Shown: positions 34,527 through 42,847 of the stretch, piece by piece
How the letters are laid out: every line of letters starts with the position of its first letter
Position numbering within the stretch: position 1 is the stretch's first letter
Source: Eggerthella lenta DSM 2243
Lineage (GTDB): Bacteria; Actinomycetota; Coriobacteriia; Coriobacteriales; Eggerthellaceae
Assembly (NCBI RefSeq): GCF_000024265.1
Contig: NC_013204.1
Span: forward strand, 248,001-312,000
Direction of reading: 5' to 3'
Length of the DNA stretch: 64,000 nt
Notes under the pieces: model-generated
Databases searched by the model: none
What the model saw: only the letters and a program-made list of their open reading frames with translations
Told to the model about the DNA's origin: nothing
Position numbers and translations under genes: made by a program

Positions 34527-35535
34527 CGTAGCCCCCTTTCTTCTGGTAGCGCAGGATGTCGATGAAGCTCTCGACGCGCGTCTCCAACCCGGCGGTGCCG
34601 CTTTGCGCGTCGATGGTGAGGTTGAGCACCGGCTTGCCCTGGATGCAGCGCACGATGGCGTCGTCGGTCATGGAGTCGGGCCCGCAGGGGAACGCGCTGA
34701 CCAGCACGATGCCGTCCACGCGGTGGTGCAGCTGCGTGATGGCGCCGATGATCTCGCGGTTCACGATCCACGGCAGCGTGTCGGAGAAGTCGAAGCTGGC
34801 CTGCAGCGAGCGCTCACGGTCGGCCTCGTCGGCGAACAGCACCACGGCGTTCATGCTTTCCAGCAGGTCCGTCAGCGCGCCGCCCATGAACGCATCGTGC
34901 GCGAGGTAGGGGTGCGCTGCCAGCAGGATGGCAAGCGGTGCGTCCTCGGGGCGCCGCGCCGCCGCCCGCGCGGCTTCCAGCTGGGACAGGGCGCGCGTTT
35001 GCCGCAACGTCGCGGCGCGTTCGGCCTGCTCCTGCGCGCGGGCGGCCGCTTTCCAGGCGCGCTTCGCCTCGCGCGGGCCCGTGTAGCGCTGCGTGGCCAG
35101 CTCGATGAGCGCGTCTTTCATGCTTTTGTGTTCATCCACCTCGTTCACCAGGCACGACAGTACTTCGATGCGCTGGTCGGCGAAGGTATTGGCCACGAGG
35201 TCGGGCAGCGCCTGGAACTTCGTGCAGAACCCGCGCCGTCGTCCCACGTTGGCGATGCTGGGCACGAACACGGCATCGCACGCGTCCGAATCCACCAGCG
35301 AGGCCACGTGTCCCAGGTAGATCTTCGAGGCCAGGCAGCACTCGTCGTTCGACAGCGCGTCCCCGTGCGCCACGGTGGAGCGGTCGGTGGGGTCGCTGAG
35401 CACGACGTCGCAGCCCAGCGCCTCGAAGAACGTCGTCCACAGCGTGCCGTAGCGGTAGTGCAACAGCGCGCGCGGCATGCCGATGCGGCGCGGGCCGTCG
35501 GCGGCGGCGCGGAGGGGGAACCCGGGTGATGCCAT
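34516..35535 (-). CDS. DUF2229 family protein, acyl-CoA dehydratase activase-related
   Basis: 339 residues. RRIGMPRALLHYRYGTLWTT, ECCLASKIYLGHVASLVD and RRGFCTKFQALPDLV match DUF2229, which in many Clostridia lies in the middle of a single ~1400-residue activase. Cys-67/68 and the later Cys may bind Fe-S. First gene of the operon; ATG at 35535 has AAGGAGCACGC. A central Ala/Arg-rich helical insert (~residues 150-200) looks specific to this lineage. Confidence 0.82.
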   Translation of the reverse strand: MASPGFPLRAAADGPRRIGMPRALLHYRYGTLWTTFFEALGCDVVLSDPTDRSTVAHGDALSNDECCLASKIYLGHVASLVDSDACDAVFVPSIANVGRRRGFCTKFQALPDLVANTFADQRIEVLSCLVNEVDEHKSMKDALIELATQRYTGPREAKRAWKAAARAQEQAERAATLRQTRALSQLEAARAAARRPEDAPLAILLAAHPYLAHDAFMGGALTDLLESMNAVVLFADEADRERSLQASFDFSDTLPWIVNREIIGAITQLHHRVDGIVLVSAFPCGPDSMTDDAIVRCIQGKPVLNLTIDAQSGTAGLETRVESFIDILRYQKKGGYVGA

Positions 35536-35836
35536 GCGTGCTCCTTGGGCGAGGTGGTTTGATCTGCAGAGCCGGAGCCCGATGACGGCGCCGTTCTTGC
35601 CTAACGCAGCTTACACCAACAGTCGCGCGGCGCTCGAAGGCACGCCCAAGCGACATGCTTTCTTCGCGGGGAGGGGTGTTGCGTTGGTGGCGGGTTGCTT
35701 GGGGGGTCGCGTTGGGGACGGCGGTGGGTCGGCGGCGGGTTGCTTGGGGTCTTGCTGGCGACGGCTCGCCGGCGGGTTGAAGGCGAGCTGGTGGCGGGTC
35801 GTTCGAGGGGGCCTCGCCTCCGGTTGACTCGCGCGT

Positions 35837-35954
35837 GGCAGAGATCGTACGGTATGCACGATTCTCCGCCGCCGCCGTTTCTCGCGACCTGGGCTTTTCC
35901 TTTCCGCCTCCGAAAACGACCACCTGAAATCGTGCATAGCGCGCGATCTCTGCC
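35837..35954 (-). repeat. 118-bp palindromic repeat, copy 3 (inverted)
   Basis: Ends GGCAGAGATCGTACGG / TATGCACGATT and AATCGTGCATA / GCGCGCGATCTCTGCC. The inner CGACCTGGGCTTTTCC is the complement of the motif in copies 1 and 2, so this copy is in reverse. It lies in the 819-base gap between the activase operon and the LysR gene. Confidence 0.85.
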
Positions 35955-36013
35955 ACGGCGTTCCTCCGTTCGCCGTCGGATCGATGCGGATGCGAGTCTG
36001 CCGGGCTCCTGCG

Positions 36014-36041
36014 GCGAGCCGCTCGAGCGGCTCGCGTCTTT
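36014..36041 (+). terminator. Strong hairpin with short T-run
   Basis: GCGAGCCGCT and AGCGGCTCGC form a perfect stem with at most a CG loop, then GTCTTTAT. No + strand gene precedes it nearby. The rest of the gap up to 36354 shows no gene. Confidence 0.45.
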
Positions 36042-36354
36042 ATAGGCGCTGCGACGGAGGGTGCGCCCCTCCGCCACTCGGTTTTTCCGCAGGAGGTGGG
36101 ATTTGCGGAAAGCGCGTAAAACCACCCGTCCCTGCGACGCGCTGTGACGCAGCTTGCGCCGATGGAGCCCCTTTCGCAAAGCCCGTAAGCGACGCGCGCC
36201 CTTCGTGCGATCAGAGGCGCTCTTCTCGCGCGTTTTGTGCTCAGGAACTGCTGTTCAAAAGATAGTTGAACGGGGCGCGTCTCGGATGCAACGACCTAGG
36301 AGCGCGGTAGAATCTCAAAAAGGATCGGCGCGCGATAGGTTCGAGGTAGACTTT

Positions 36355-37317
36355 TTGAATATCAAGCAAGTAAGATACTTCGTCGCTGTGTTCCAGAGCG
36401 GCAGCTTGTCAGCGGCCGCAAAGGAGCAGTACGTAACCGTCCAAGCGGTCTCGAAGGCTATCGCTGATCTGGAGCGAGAACTGAAGAACGAGCTGTTCGT
36501 GCGCGAAAGCCGCGGCGTGCATCCCACCCTGTTCGGAAAGGCCTTCTACGTCAAAGCCGAGCCGGTGCTGAGAAGCTTCGACGAGTTGGAGGCGTTTGCG
36601 CACAGACGACGCTCTGCCGAATCTCCGTTGTTGCGGTTGGGGCTGTGCGCGTCTCCGCTCTATGGATACGAGCAAGCATGCGCCAGCATTGCATCGTTCG
36701 TCTACAAGAACTCGGGCATCGAAACCTCTATACGGCTTGAGGCGGGGCTTCGCGGCTTCGGGGCGCTGCAGGCGGGACACCTGGATGCGCTTATCGTGGT
36801 TGGCGCATGCCGTCACCCCGATATGGATTGCCTGAATCTCGGCAAGGTGATGCTGGGCGTGATTATGTCGTATCGGCACCCCTTGGCGCAGCATCAAACT
36901 GTCAGCTTGGACGATATAAAGCCGTACCCCGTCTCCATATCGGAAGACTTCGACCGCTTCAACGATTCCGTTGCGGAGTTCTATCGTGAGCGCGGGGTCG
37001 ATATTCTCGTCAGCGCGACTACTGCCGCGCAGTTCGAGCGCTATCTGACGCGAGAGAACGGGTTGGCGCTCACCGTTGGCGTTCCTGCGCTCGGTCAGTT
37101 CAACCCCCTCACCGAGTTGAAACCCATGGCGGCCAAGGATTCCGTTTCCGTGCCTATCTGCCTCGTCAGCCTCAAAGGACGCAAGGCGCCCGCCTATGCG
37201 GGCTTCGAGCGCTGGATGACGAACGAGCTTGCCGTCAAAGGCGGCGATCCGGTCAGGAGGTTCGTGTCCACGACGGCTTCTACTCCTGCATGTTCTGAGG
37301 CAGGAACAGGTTGTTGA
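36355..37317 (+). CDS. LysR-family transcriptional regulator
   Basis: 320 residues. The N-terminal winged HTH (NIKQVRYFVAVFQSGSLSAA ... SKAIADLERELKNELFVRES) is typical of LysR, followed by a periplasmic-binding-like effector domain. The start is TTG at 36355, with GAGG eight bases upstream and the standard position relative to the HTH; upstream ATGs would add 67 residues of non-conserved sequence. The effector and target are unknown; the convergent reductase at 37280 overlaps its last 38 bases. Confidence 0.88.
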   Translation: MNIKQVRYFVAVFQSGSLSAAAKEQYVTVQAVSKAIADLERELKNELFVRESRGVHPTLFGKAFYVKAEPVLRSFDELEAFAHRRRSAESPLLRLGLCASPLYGYEQACASIASFVYKNSGIETSIRLEAGLRGFGALQAGHLDALIVVGACRHPDMDCLNLGKVMLGVIMSYRHPLAQHQTVSLDDIKPYPVSISEDFDRFNDSVAEFYRERGVDILVSATTAAQFERYLTRENGLALTVGVPALGQFNPLTELKPMAAKDSVSVPICLVSLKGRKAPAYAGFERWMTNELAVKGGDPVRRFVSTTASTPACSEAGTGC

Positions 37318-38656
37318 ACGCCTCGGTCATGGACGGGTGCGTGAATACGGCGCTCTGCAGCACGGAGGCGGGAATGCGTGCATCCATGACCAGTTTCACG
37401 GTGTTCACCAGCTCCTGCGCATCTTCGCAGAACAGATCCATGCCCAGCAGCACTCCTGAGTTCGCGTCTACCACGGCCTTCATCAGACCCACCGGGTCTT
37501 GCAGGATGCGCGCTTGCGAGATTTTTTCAGCGGGCAGTTTGTATACCTGTACGGAATAGCCGGCTTTGCGCGCCTCGTCCGCGGTCATGCCGACGCGCGC
37601 GAACGGCGGGTGCACGAACGTGCAATAAGGGATGGCGCCGCGGTTCTTCGTCGTGCGCGATCCGTCGCCCAGCAGGTCGGATGCGACGATGCGGAAGTCG
37701 TCGTAGGCGATGTAGGTGAATTGCATGCCGCCCGTCACGTCGCCCATGGCCCAGACATTGTCGGCCGTGGTGCGCAGGTGCTCGTCCACCTTGATTCCGC
37801 CGCGGTCGTTCAGCTCGATGCCGGCGGCTTCCAGGTTGAGGCCGGTCGTGTTCGGGGTGCGGCCGACCGCGACCAGCACGGCATGGCCGGGATAGCGCTT
37901 CTCCTCGCCGTTCACCTGGGCGAACACCAGCACCTGGTCGTGCTCGTCGTCGATGTGCGTCACGTGCGCGTCGTACACGATGGTGACGCCGCGGTCTTCG
38001 AGGCTCCTCCGCACGGCTTCGGCCGTCTCGGGATCCTCGTGGGCGAGGATGGCGTCGCTGTTTTGTAGGATGGTCACCTGTGCGCCGAAGTCGGTGTAGA
38101 ACGAGGCGAACTCGAGGCCGACGTAGCCGCCGCCGATGATGACGAGCTGGCGCGGCAGGGTGGGCAGCTCGATGAGCGAGCTGCTGACGAACACGCGCGG
38201 GCTGTCTATGCCGGGGATGGAAGGCAGCTTCGGCAGCGAGCCGGTGTCGATGAAGATGCGCTTCGCCTCGATGCTGCGCGTGCCCGACGCGGTGGCCACC
38301 GTCAGGTGCGTGGCGTTCGCGAACGATGCGCGGCCGTCGATGACGTCGACGTTCTCGCGATCGGCCAGCGCGCGGTAGTTGCGTTCGCGCGAGGCGGAGC
38401 GCAGTTCTTTCATGTCGTCGACGGCCGCGGTGTAGCGCTCCTCGCGTTCAACGATAGAGCCGCCTACGGCCGCGGTCAGTCGTGCCGATTCCACGAGTGC
38501 CTTCGTGGGGATGCATGCGTTGTTCACGCAGGCGCCGCCGTACATGGTGTCGGACTGCTCCACGACTACGATGTTCTGGCCATCGTCGGCAAGCGCACCG
38601 CCCAGGGCGAGGCCCGCCGTTCCGAACCCGATGATCGCTGCGTCGAACTGTTCCAT
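37280..38656 (-). CDS. Pyridine nucleotide-disulfide oxidoreductase (mercuric-reductase/lipoamide-dehydrogenase-like)
   Basis: 458 residues. FAD fold FDAAIIGFGTAGLALGGALA, the redox pair in GGACVNNACIPTKALV (Cys-x4-Cys), NAD(P)H fold LVIIGGGYVGLEFASFY, and dimer domain with FVHPPFARVGMT and the C-terminal FTHPSMTEAF (His-Pro, proton relay). The disulfide is present but the second FAD motif VWAMGDVTGGMQFTYIA lacks nothing. It belongs to the ill-defined group near RclA/MerA that handle reactive chlorine or thiol stress; the substrate is not sure. ATG at 38656 has AAAGGACGC. Its 3' end overlaps the LysR gene by 38 bases. Confidence 0.9.
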   Translation of the reverse strand: MEQFDAAIIGFGTAGLALGGALADDGQNIVVVEQSDTMYGGACVNNACIPTKALVESARLTAAVGGSIVEREERYTAAVDDMKELRSASRERNYRALADRENVDVIDGRASFANATHLTVATASGTRSIEAKRIFIDTGSLPKLPSIPGIDSPRVFVSSSLIELPTLPRQLVIIGGGYVGLEFASFYTDFGAQVTILQNSDAILAHEDPETAEAVRRSLEDRGVTIVYDAHVTHIDDEHDQVLVFAQVNGEEKRYPGHAVLVAVGRTPNTTGLNLEAAGIELNDRGGIKVDEHLRTTADNVWAMGDVTGGMQFTYIAYDDFRIVASDLLGDGSRTTKNRGAIPYCTFVHPPFARVGMTADEARKAGYSVQVYKLPAEKISQARILQDPVGLMKAVVDANSGVLLGMDLFCEDAQELVNTVKLVMDARIPASVLQSAVFTHPSMTEAFNNLFLPQNMQE

Positions 38657-38896
38657 GGTGCGTCCTTTCGTCGAGACCCTAAAGGGGGCCGCTCTATTCG
38701 GGGCATGTTGCACGCTGCCGAAGATGTTTATCGTAGGGCACCCGACCGCCCGGCTGGCGATGGCCGGCGATCCGCGCGAAAGCGGTCATGAAAGCGTGGA
38801 CAACTTGTTTCCCTGCCCGCGCTGAAAGCCCTATACTGGAGGTAGGACGTTTTCAGGCGGCGCACCGCGCTCGCCGCGACCGAGAGGAGGCCCACC

Positions 38897-39328
38897 ATGG
38901 CCGTTAACAAGTTGCTCGTGGCGTTCGACGAATCCGAGGGTGCCGACCGCGCGCTCGCCATGGCCGCCAGCCTGGCTGCAGTGAATCCCGAGGCGCATGT
39001 GGACGTCGTGTACGTGGTGCCTATCCCGCTGCTCGACGAAACGCAGATGGCGAACTTCAAGGACATTCTCGACATGATGATCTCCGACGGCGAGGATCTG
39101 CTGGCCGAGGCCGAGCAGAAGATGGGCGAGGACGTTGCCGCGCGCACCGACTCGCTGCTGCTAACCGGCACGAATCCGGCCACCGAGATTGTCAAGCTGA
39201 TCGGCCAGCGCGACTACGACCTGCTGATTGTGGGCAACCGTGGCCTGAGCGGGCTCAAGGAGTACATGGGCAGCGTCAGCCACAAGCTGTTGCACGCATC
39301 GCCCATCCCCGTGCTGATCGCGAAATAA
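38897..39328 (+). CDS. Universal stress protein (UspA family)
   Basis: 143 residues. Full signature: LLVAFDESEGADRAL, VDVVYVVPIPLL, and LLIVGNRGLSGLKEYMGSVS with the G-2x-G-9x-G-S nucleotide-binding motif, ending HASPIPVLIAK. ATP binding is likely. GAGAGGAGGCCCACC precedes the ATG. It is followed by a hairpin (39341-39369). It differs from the Usp at 771 in sequence and belongs to a more typical branch. Confidence 0.93.
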   Translation: MAVNKLLVAFDESEGADRALAMAASLAAVNPEAHVDVVYVVPIPLLDETQMANFKDILDMMISDGEDLLAEAEQKMGEDVAARTDSLLLTGTNPATEIVKLIGQRDYDLLIVGNRGLSGLKEYMGSVSHKLLHASPIPVLIAK

Positions 39329-39340
39329 CCTTCCGAACGC

Positions 39341-39369
39341 GAAACGGCCCCGGGCAATGAGGCCGTTTC
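39341..39369 (+). terminator. Hairpin after the second stress-protein gene
   Basis: GAAACGGCC and GGCCGTTTC arms, 11-base loop, 12 bases past the stop; no clear T-run. Confidence 0.6.
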
Positions 39370-39370
39370 G

Positions 39371-39401
39371 ATGAGACAAAGGGACGGGGCTATTGTCTCA
39401 T
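39371..39401. repeat. ATGAGACAA...TTGTCTCAT hairpin repeat
   Basis: Arms ATGAGACAA and TTGTCTCAT around AGGGACGGGGCTA. The same GAGACAGGGGACGGG theme occurs in the 0.5-kb repeats (5790, 10050). It looks like a dispersed REP-type unit. Confidence 0.55.
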
Positions 39402-39422
39402 TCGCGTGATTCGCGGGCGTTT

Positions 39423-39469
39423 CGTGCGGGTGCGGCGGAGCTTGGACAGGGATCCGCCGCATCCGCACG
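39423..39469. repeat. Short palindrome
   Basis: Seventeen-base arms CGTGCGGGTGCGGCGGA and TCCGCCGCATCCGCACG (one mismatch) around a 13-base loop, in the gap between usp and the rhodanese gene. Confidence 0.55.
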
Positions 39470-39560
39470 GCTTTGACGCGTGCGCCGACGGCTTGCGGCG
39501 CACGTTCCCCTCCCGTTCTACGCATGTTCGCGGACGCTCGGTCTGACGAGCGTTTCGGTT

Positions 39561-39669
39561 TGTCGCCTTGGAGATCCGTGCGCGTTCCGCAGTTGGCTTA
39601 GCGGAGCGGTTGCCCATACCTGTCCACGTGTCGTTTCCGGCGGGACACGCACGGACCTCCAAGGCGACA
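39561..39669. repeat. 109-bp palindrome downstream of the rhodanese gene
   Basis: Thirty-base arms (39561-39590 and 39640-39669) with three mismatches, core TGTCGCCTTGGAG and CTCCAAGGCGACA, 49-base centre. It ends four bases before the rhodanese stop codon. No copy elsewhere in the window. Confidence 0.7.
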
Positions 39670-39673
39670 GATT

Positions 39674-40189
39674 CTACTGCGCGTCGCCTGCGAAGCTGCC
39701 TGGCTCGGTTCCGGCCACCTTTTCGCCGTTCCAGTCGACGATGCCGCCCAGGTCGAACACGTGCTTGTAACCCAGGTTGAGAAGCATGTTCGAAGCGTGT
39801 TCGCTGCGCACGCCGGTCCGGCAGTAGACGATGATGGAGGCGTTTTCGTCCACGCCTTGAAGGCCGGCGGGTTTGACGGAGCCGATGGTTTCGACGGGTA
39901 TGTTGATGGCTCCGGGGATGTGCCCGTCAGCATATTCGCGTGCGGTGCGGACGTCTACAAGGGTTGCGGAGTTTTCGCTCATCATGGCAACCGCCTCGTC
40001 CTCGGAAATTGTGGCGTACCCGCCGTTGCGTTCGTTTGTCATGGATTCCTCGCTTTTGCTTTGGTTTTGAATTGCGGGCGCGTCGGATGATGCGGCGGGC
40101 GTTTCCGCGCATGCCGCCAGGGTGAGCGCTCCGGCTGCGGCCAGCGTGACGACGGCCAGCGCCGCGTGTTTTCTCATACGGCTATTCAT
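39674..40189 (-). CDS. Rhodanese-domain lipoprotein
   Basis: About 171 residues. N-terminal lipoprotein signal (MRKHAALAVVTLAAAGALTL then AAC), a Ser/Gln-rich spacer and a single rhodanese domain (ATLVDVRTAREYADGHIPGA) with the active Cys loop VYCRTGVRS. Exported rhodaneses carry persulfide sulfur or help in thiosulfate/cyanide chemistry at the cell surface; the exact role is unknown. Start is either ATG at 40189 (listed) or TTG at 40198; TTAGGAGG lies upstream, at a long distance from the first and a short distance from the second. Confidence 0.88.
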   Translation of the reverse strand: MNSRMRKHAALAVVTLAAAGALTLAACAETPAASSDAPAIQNQSKSEESMTNERNGGYATISEDEAVAMMSENSATLVDVRTAREYADGHIPGAINIPVETIGSVKPAGLQGVDENASIIVYCRTGVRSEHASNMLLNLGYKHVFDLGGIVDWNGEKVAGTEPGSFAGDAQ

Positions 40190-40242
40190 GAGCTGCAACG
40201 TCCTCCTAAGGGGAGCGCTAGGGTCGACGGTAAGTAACTGTA

Positions 40243-40271
40243 ACGCTATTGCATACAGATTACAAAGTCAA
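40243..40271 (-). promoter_or_regulatory. Promoter of the rhodanese gene
   Basis: On the - strand, TTGACT (40271-40266), 17-base spacer, TAGCGT (40248-40243). It lies in an AT-rich patch 54 bases upstream of the start codon. Confidence 0.5.
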
Positions 40272-40366
40272 GCATAGTATTAGAATTTTACGAACATGCG
40301 ATATCGTCTTCACAAGGCACCGCGCTGTCTGCTTGACGGCCCTTCGTGCCCCCCGGCTGGTCTCGC

Positions 40367-40532
40367 AATGGCAAAAAGATACCGAATTCGGAAGCGAGCG
40401 GGCGTCCCTGTTCGGCATCGGCGCATGATGCTGGAGACGGGATCGTTTTGACCGGGCGTTATCGGGAGAGGCCCTTTCCTGCTTTCTGAGGAGAGGCGCA
40501 GCGACTTCCGAATTCGACGCCTTTTCGCCATT
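40367..40532 (+). repeat. 166-bp palindromic repeat, copy 1
   Basis: Ends AATGGCAAAAAGATAC then CGAATTCGGAAGC pair with ACTTCCGAATTCG then ACGCCTTTTCGCCATT. The inner part has TGACCGGGCGTTATCGGGAG, which resembles TGACCAGGTATTACGAGAAA of copy 2 (51675-51840, inverted). Equal total length in both copies. Confidence 0.75.
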
Positions 40533-40660
40533 GGCCGTGCTGTCGGTTGCACGGAGGCGGCCGCGGGCTGCGAGACGACGACGGCTGCTGCTGGCGCGAG
40601 GCATAGCCCGCGGCTCGGCGAAGCGCTGGCTATGCGCGCAAGGATCAACAAGCGTACGAA

Positions 40661-40676
40661 TGTTTCACGTGAAACA
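40661..40676. promoter_or_regulatory. parS site 1
   Basis: TGTTTCACGTGAAACA, an exact match to the canonical chromosomal ParB-binding site; the palindrome extends to CGAA/TTCG on both sides. Intergenic, between the rhodanese and flavoprotein genes. Confidence 0.93.
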
Positions 40677-40856
40677 TTCGGGGTCGAACAGGAGAAGGAG
40701 CCCGAACGACGGTTTTGAGAGCCGGCGGCCACGATGCGGCTGCGACCCGTTCGTATGCAAAGCGCCCTCCGGCGAGAGCCGGAGGGCGTGAGGGGAGGGA
40801 AGGCGGTGTGATGACGCTCGGGCGTCGGGCGTGCCGGCTCCCGAGCGTTCGGCGCG

Positions 40857-42461
40857 TTACGCGCCGTAGTACTCCAGAGCCGACTGGGCGGCGATGCGGC
40901 CGGTGACGGTGCCCATGCACATGGACGAGCCGCTCACGGCGTAGCGCATGTAGAACAGCTCGGCGTTGCCCAGCGTGCCGCCGGCATACAGGCCGGGGAC
41001 GGGCTTGCGGTCGGCGTCCAGCACTTCGGCCTTCGTGCTGATGGCCAGCTGGCCGAACGAGTCGTTCGTGTTCGGTGTGATCTGGATGGCGTAGAACGGC
41101 GCCTTCTCGATGGCCTGCAGGTCTTCGGGCTTCTTGTGGAAGTCGGCGTCCTCACCGGCCTCGCACAGCTCGTTATAGCGCTCGATGGTCTTCATCAGCG
41201 GGTAGGAGGGCAGCCCGGCCGCCTCGGCCAGCTCCTCGATGGTGTCGGCCGTGTCGACGACGCCCTTCTCCACGCCCTTCTTGATAAGCTCCATGCGCTT
41301 GTCGGGCTGCTGCGAGTCGCAGATGATGGTGAATTCCTTGCGGCCGCTTTCCACGAACGGCGTGAAGTAATCGAACTGGCTGGTCATAGACTCGTTCGCG
41401 CAACGATAGCCCAGGTCGGTGACGAACACGCCCGTGTTCACCATGCGCAGCGCGCTCAGCTCGTCGTTGAGGGGCAGCGGTTCGCGGCCCACCAGGTGGA
41501 TCTGCGACAGGCCGCCCTTCAGCAGCGTCATGGCGCCGGCCTGCTTCGCCAGCTCGATGCCGTCGCCCGTGTTGCTGGGGCTGCTGAACGTGTGCCAACC
41601 CACGGCACCCGGCGCGTACAGCTCCTTCGCCCAATCCTGGCCGTCGAAGCCGCCCGAAGCCAGCATGACGGCCTTCGCGTTGATGGTGTACTCGGTCTTG
41701 CCCTGGCGCGCCTTCACGCCCGCGGCCTTGCCGCCGTCCATGAGCACTTCGATGGCGCGCGTTTCCATCATGATTTCCACGCCGTTCTTCTCGGCTTCGG
41801 CGATGAGGTTGTCCACGATGCCCTTGCCGCTGGTGGTCGACAGCATGGAGCGGTCGGACACGTTGTCGCCGGGCTTCTTGTCGAAGTCGCAGCCCAGCTC
41901 CACCAGCCAATCCATGGCCGCGCCGCCGCCCTCGGCCACGAGGCGGCAGATGTCCATGTTCGCGTCGCCGTCGGACTGATCGAAGAAGAACTGCGCCACC
42001 TCCTCGGGTGTGCCATAGTCCGTGTAGCCCAGCTCGTCCTGCTTCTTCGCGCCGCAGCAATAGAAGTTGCCGGAGCAGATGGACGAATCGCCGCCGGTCA
42101 CGTTGTGCTTTTCAAGCACGACCACCTTGGCGCCGGCGCGCGAGGCCTCCACGGCCGCGCTCATGCCGGCCACGCCGCTGCCCACGATGACGAAGTCGAC
42201 GTCCTTGGTTTCCTGCTTCTCGGCCGGGGTCTCGGCGGCGGCTTGGATGGTGTCGGGCTTCTGGGCGCCGGTTGCGCTCGACGTGTTGTTGGCGCTTGCG
42301 GCATCGGAGCCGCTTTCGGCGCTTGCGGGCGCCGCGGTGCTTTGCGGCGCGCAGCCGGCGAGGCCGCTTCCGGCTACGACGGCTGCCGTCGCGCCCAGTC
42401 CCATAAGGAACGAGCGGCGCGAAACGCCTGCGGATGCGATGTTCTTTCCCTCTGTGCTCAT
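40857..42461 (-). CDS. Tat-exported FAD-dependent flavoprotein reductase (fumarate reductase-like)
   Basis: 534 residues. Tat signal VSRRSFLMGLGATAAVVAGS then LAGCA lipobox, a Ser/Ala linker, FAD fold DFVIVGSGVAGMSAAVEASR, VLEKHNVTGGDSSICSGN (substrate-domain entry like that in fumarate reductases), SNTGDGIELAKQAGAMT and VPGLYAGGTLGNAELFYMRY. Shorter and clearly diverged from the two at 3414 and 6188. It should be an exported oxidoreductase with covalent or tight FAD and an unknown acceptor. ATG at 42461 follows GGGAGGATCATC. The LuxR gene at 42839 lies upstream in the same direction. Confidence 0.9.
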   Translation of the reverse strand: MSTEGKNIASAGVSRRSFLMGLGATAAVVAGSGLAGCAPQSTAAPASAESGSDAASANNTSSATGAQKPDTIQAAAETPAEKQETKDVDFVIVGSGVAGMSAAVEASRAGAKVVVLEKHNVTGGDSSICSGNFYCCGAKKQDELGYTDYGTPEEVAQFFFDQSDGDANMDICRLVAEGGGAAMDWLVELGCDFDKKPGDNVSDRSMLSTTSGKGIVDNLIAEAEKNGVEIMMETRAIEVLMDGGKAAGVKARQGKTEYTINAKAVMLASGGFDGQDWAKELYAPGAVGWHTFSSPSNTGDGIELAKQAGAMTLLKGGLSQIHLVGREPLPLNDELSALRMVNTGVFVTDLGYRCANESMTSQFDYFTPFVESGRKEFTIICDSQQPDKRMELIKKGVEKGVVDTADTIEELAEAAGLPSYPLMKTIERYNELCEAGEDADFHKKPEDLQAIEKAPFYAIQITPNTNDSFGQLAISTKAEVLDADRKPVPGLYAGGTLGNAELFYMRYAVSGSSMCMGTVTGRIAAQSALEYYGA

Positions 42462-42581
42462 GATGATCCTCCCTGTTCGACGATGCTTCTTGTCGGCGGC
42501 CGACCCTCCTCCGGTCGATCCGCTGTCGCCATCCTGCCAGGGAACGGGGTCGCCCCGCCAGCGCCAAAGTGGGTGGATTGC

Positions 42582-42625
42582 GAAAACCCTCCATAGTGGA
42601 GGGGTGGAGGGTGGAGGCACGAAGG
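42582..42625. promoter_or_regulatory. CCCTCCATAGTGGAGGG hairpin with GTGGAGG repeats
   Basis: A palindrome around ATAG is followed by two more GTGGAGG units in the leader region of the third flavoprotein gene. Possible regulator sites; no evidence beyond the repeats. Confidence 0.35.
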
Positions 42626-42658
42626 CGGGTCGGGAGGCGGAACGCTGCTGCACACCTT

Positions 42659-42847
42659 GTCTTCCTGAGCGCAGCGCCGTAAGGCGCGGGGTCGAAGGAT
42701 CCCGTGCGGTGCCAACTGGAAGCGCCGCAGCTGCCGCCGCACGGGATCCTTCGACCCCGCGCTTAGCGGGTCTCCCTGCGCTCGCTTCGCGCGCTCGGGA
42801 GTTCGACAGTCTGCTGGCCTGTCGAATGCTGCGCTCGCTCAGGACGA
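42659..42847. repeat. Nested palindrome of the CCTGAGC/GGATCC type, overlapping the LuxR 3' end
   Basis: Inner arms (42684-42709 and 42737-42762) are perfect over 26 bases with core GGGGTCGAAGGATCCCG; outer arms carry CTTCCTGAGCGCAGC and GCTCGCTCAGGACGAC. The right outer arm overlaps the last 9 bases of the LuxR gene. Parts of the same repeat occur at 25506-25518 and 57778-57832. This repeat type is common in many bacterial genomes. Confidence 0.75.

Noticed and set aside
40260-40856. Small genes in the rhodanese-flavoprotein gap
   Set aside because: Open frames here run through the 166-bp palindrome and parS, have no ribosome sites and show no family motifs.
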